A stretch of 64,000 nt of DNA from UBA8337 sp038143435 (GTDB taxonomy: Bacteria > Pseudomonadota > Alphaproteobacteria > RS24). The stretch is taken from assembly GCA_038143435.1 (NCBI GenBank), contig JAYQLX010000002.1:1-64000 (forward strand). Direction: 5' to 3'. The notes beneath the pieces are model-generated. The model saw only the letters and a program-made list of their open reading frames with translations. It searched no databases and was not told the DNA's origin. This document shows positions 63,432 through 64,000 of this stretch, one piece after another; the first letter of the stretch is position 1; each line of letters starts with the position of its first letter. The translations under genes were made by a program, and so were the position numbers.

Positions 63432-63659
63432 ATGGAAGCAGAAGTAGGCAAATATATTGGTGCCGGTATTGCGTGTATCGCTTTGGCCGGAGCCGGTATC
63501 GGCATCGGAACGATTTTCGGTAATTTCTTGTCAGGCGCATTGCGCAATCCGAGCGCGGCACAAAGCCAGTTCCCGAACTTGCTGTTGGGCTTTGCATTGG
63601 CCGAAGCGACCGGTCTGTTTGGTCTGATTATCGCGCTTATCCTGCTGTTTGTTGTCTAA
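63432..63659 (+). CDS. atpE: ATP synthase Fo subunit c
   Basis: Proteolipid of the rotating c-ring; 75 residues in two helices. The first helix has the glycine-rich packing motif (GAGIACIALAGAGIGIGTIF); the polar loop is ALRNPSAAQSQ; the second carries the proton-binding Glu in LLGFALAEATGLFGLIIALI. ATG 63432 is preferred over the TTG five codons upstream because GGAGG (63418-63422) is then ideally placed. Confidence 0.97.
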   Translation: MEAEVGKYIGAGIACIALAGAGIGIGTIFGNFLSGALRNPSAAQSQFPNLLLGFALAEATGLFGLIIALILLFVV

Positions 63660-63715
63660 TCCACATTAGACACAATCAATTTAGGCACGTTTTCGGCTGT
63701 TGAAGGAGACCGCTC

Positions 63716-64000
63716 ATGCCACAGCTAGACCCCAGCACATTCGGCTCGCAGCTTTTTTGGCTGCTGGTGTGTTTCGGTGCGCTTTATCTGGTCTTGAGTT
63801 TCATCGTCATTCCGCGCATTGCCAAAACATTGGCGGCGCGCGCTGAGACGTTGGAAGGCGATTTGGCAGAAGCTGAAAAACTGCGCGGGCAGGCGGAAAC
63901 GGCTTTGAAAGCCTATGAAGATGCTCTGGCTGAGGCGCGCTCGCGCGCTTTGGCTCTGGCGCAAGAAATGCGTGCCGACGTGCAGGCCGAAACCGATCGT
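63716..64000 (+). CDS. atpF: ATP synthase Fo subunit b' (b-type), N-terminal part, runs off the right edge
   Basis: First 95 residues of a peripheral-stalk subunit. MPQLDPSTFGSQLFWLLVCF followed by GALYLVLSFIVIPRIAKTLA forms the single membrane anchor; the rest is a charged coiled coil (AEKLRGQAETALKAYEDALA) that runs to the window end. Alphaproteobacteria have two b-type genes in tandem (b' then b); the N-terminal FWxxxxFxxLYxxL pattern suggests b'. GAAGGAG precedes ATG 63716. Confidence 0.92.
   Translation, partial: MPQLDPSTFGSQLFWLLVCFGALYLVLSFIVIPRIAKTLAARAETLEGDLAEAEKLRGQAETALKAYEDALAEARSRALALAQEMRADVQAETDR

Noticed and set aside
1..64000. CRISPR arrays, tRNA or rRNA genes, insertion sequences
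   Set aside because: No regularly spaced direct repeats, no cloverleaf-like gene and no transposase frames were seen on reading both strands; a tRNA scan would be the decisive check.

Overview
The window is a chromosomal segment of an alphaproteobacterium. Markers are the CcrM-type GANTC methyltransferase, the mutY / DUF721 (dciA) / dsbA / smc block, an aa3 oxidase cluster ordered tldD, coxB, coxA, ctaB, coxF, ctaG, coxC, surf1, thrC, the xseA / DUF2093 / M23 / lpxK / waaA block, a HisZ-type histidine pathway, an ScfR/RamB-like regulator next to isocitrate lyase, and an ATP synthase Fo cluster atpI-atpB-atpE-atpF. Composition is moderately GC-rich. Genus cannot be fixed from the sequence. It is core housekeeping DNA: I see no rRNA, tRNA, insertion sequence, prophage or CRISPR array.

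Layout. 1-0.6 kb: end of groEL with its terminator and a small spacer. 0.6-5.3 kb (minus): hisS, then hisZ-hisG and a TauE/SafE exporter. 5.3-8.6 kb: divergent regulator and long-form isocitrate lyase. 8.6-12.2 kb: RraA-like protein, nitronate monooxygenase-like protein, HupE/UreJ protein, parvulin isomerase. 12.3-15.5 kb: pgi-mutL. 15.5-20.2 kb: acyl-CoA dehydrogenase, tadA, rRNA-modification pair (RluB-like, RsmD), small coiled-coil membrane protein, phosphotransferase-fold kinase. 20.2-28.2 kb: purD, xseA, envelope genes (LytM peptidase, lpxK, waaA, MsbA-like exporter). 28.3-35.4 kb: pmbA, desaturase, ubiA, rsmE, gshA, tldD. 35.6-42.8 kb: cytochrome oxidase and thrC. 42.8-48.7 kb: membrane protein, AlgH, DsbD-like protein, peroxiredoxin, rnhA-thrB-ispH and an unrecognised lipoprotein. 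48.7-53.4 kb: tandem glycine riboswitch and gcvT-gcvH-gcvPA-gcvPB. 53.4-62.1 kb: rnhB, ccrM, mutY, dciA, dsbA, smc. 62.1-64 kb: Fo subunits.

The dominant technical feature is the density of broken frames in genes that are normally essential and conserved (smc, gcvH, ccrM, lpxK, waaA, rnhA, thrB, coxC, purD, dsbA and others). Nearly all can be repaired by one base, often in a short homopolymer, so I treat them as probable sequencing or assembly indels and annotate the full-length gene. Two genes (desaturase, DUF1232) carry in-frame stops instead, and the TauE gene carries a 16-bp synonymous tandem duplication.

Biologically most interesting: a helix-turn-helix domain fused to HisZ; four GANTC sites in the 57 bases around the start of ccrM, the GANTC methyltransferase itself; two more GANTC sites in the putative promoter of the riboswitch-controlled glycine cleavage operon; palindromes of one shared half-site in the regulator/isocitrate lyase spacer; and an undescribed lipoprotein between ispH and the riboswitch. 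I found no clear new multi-gene system.
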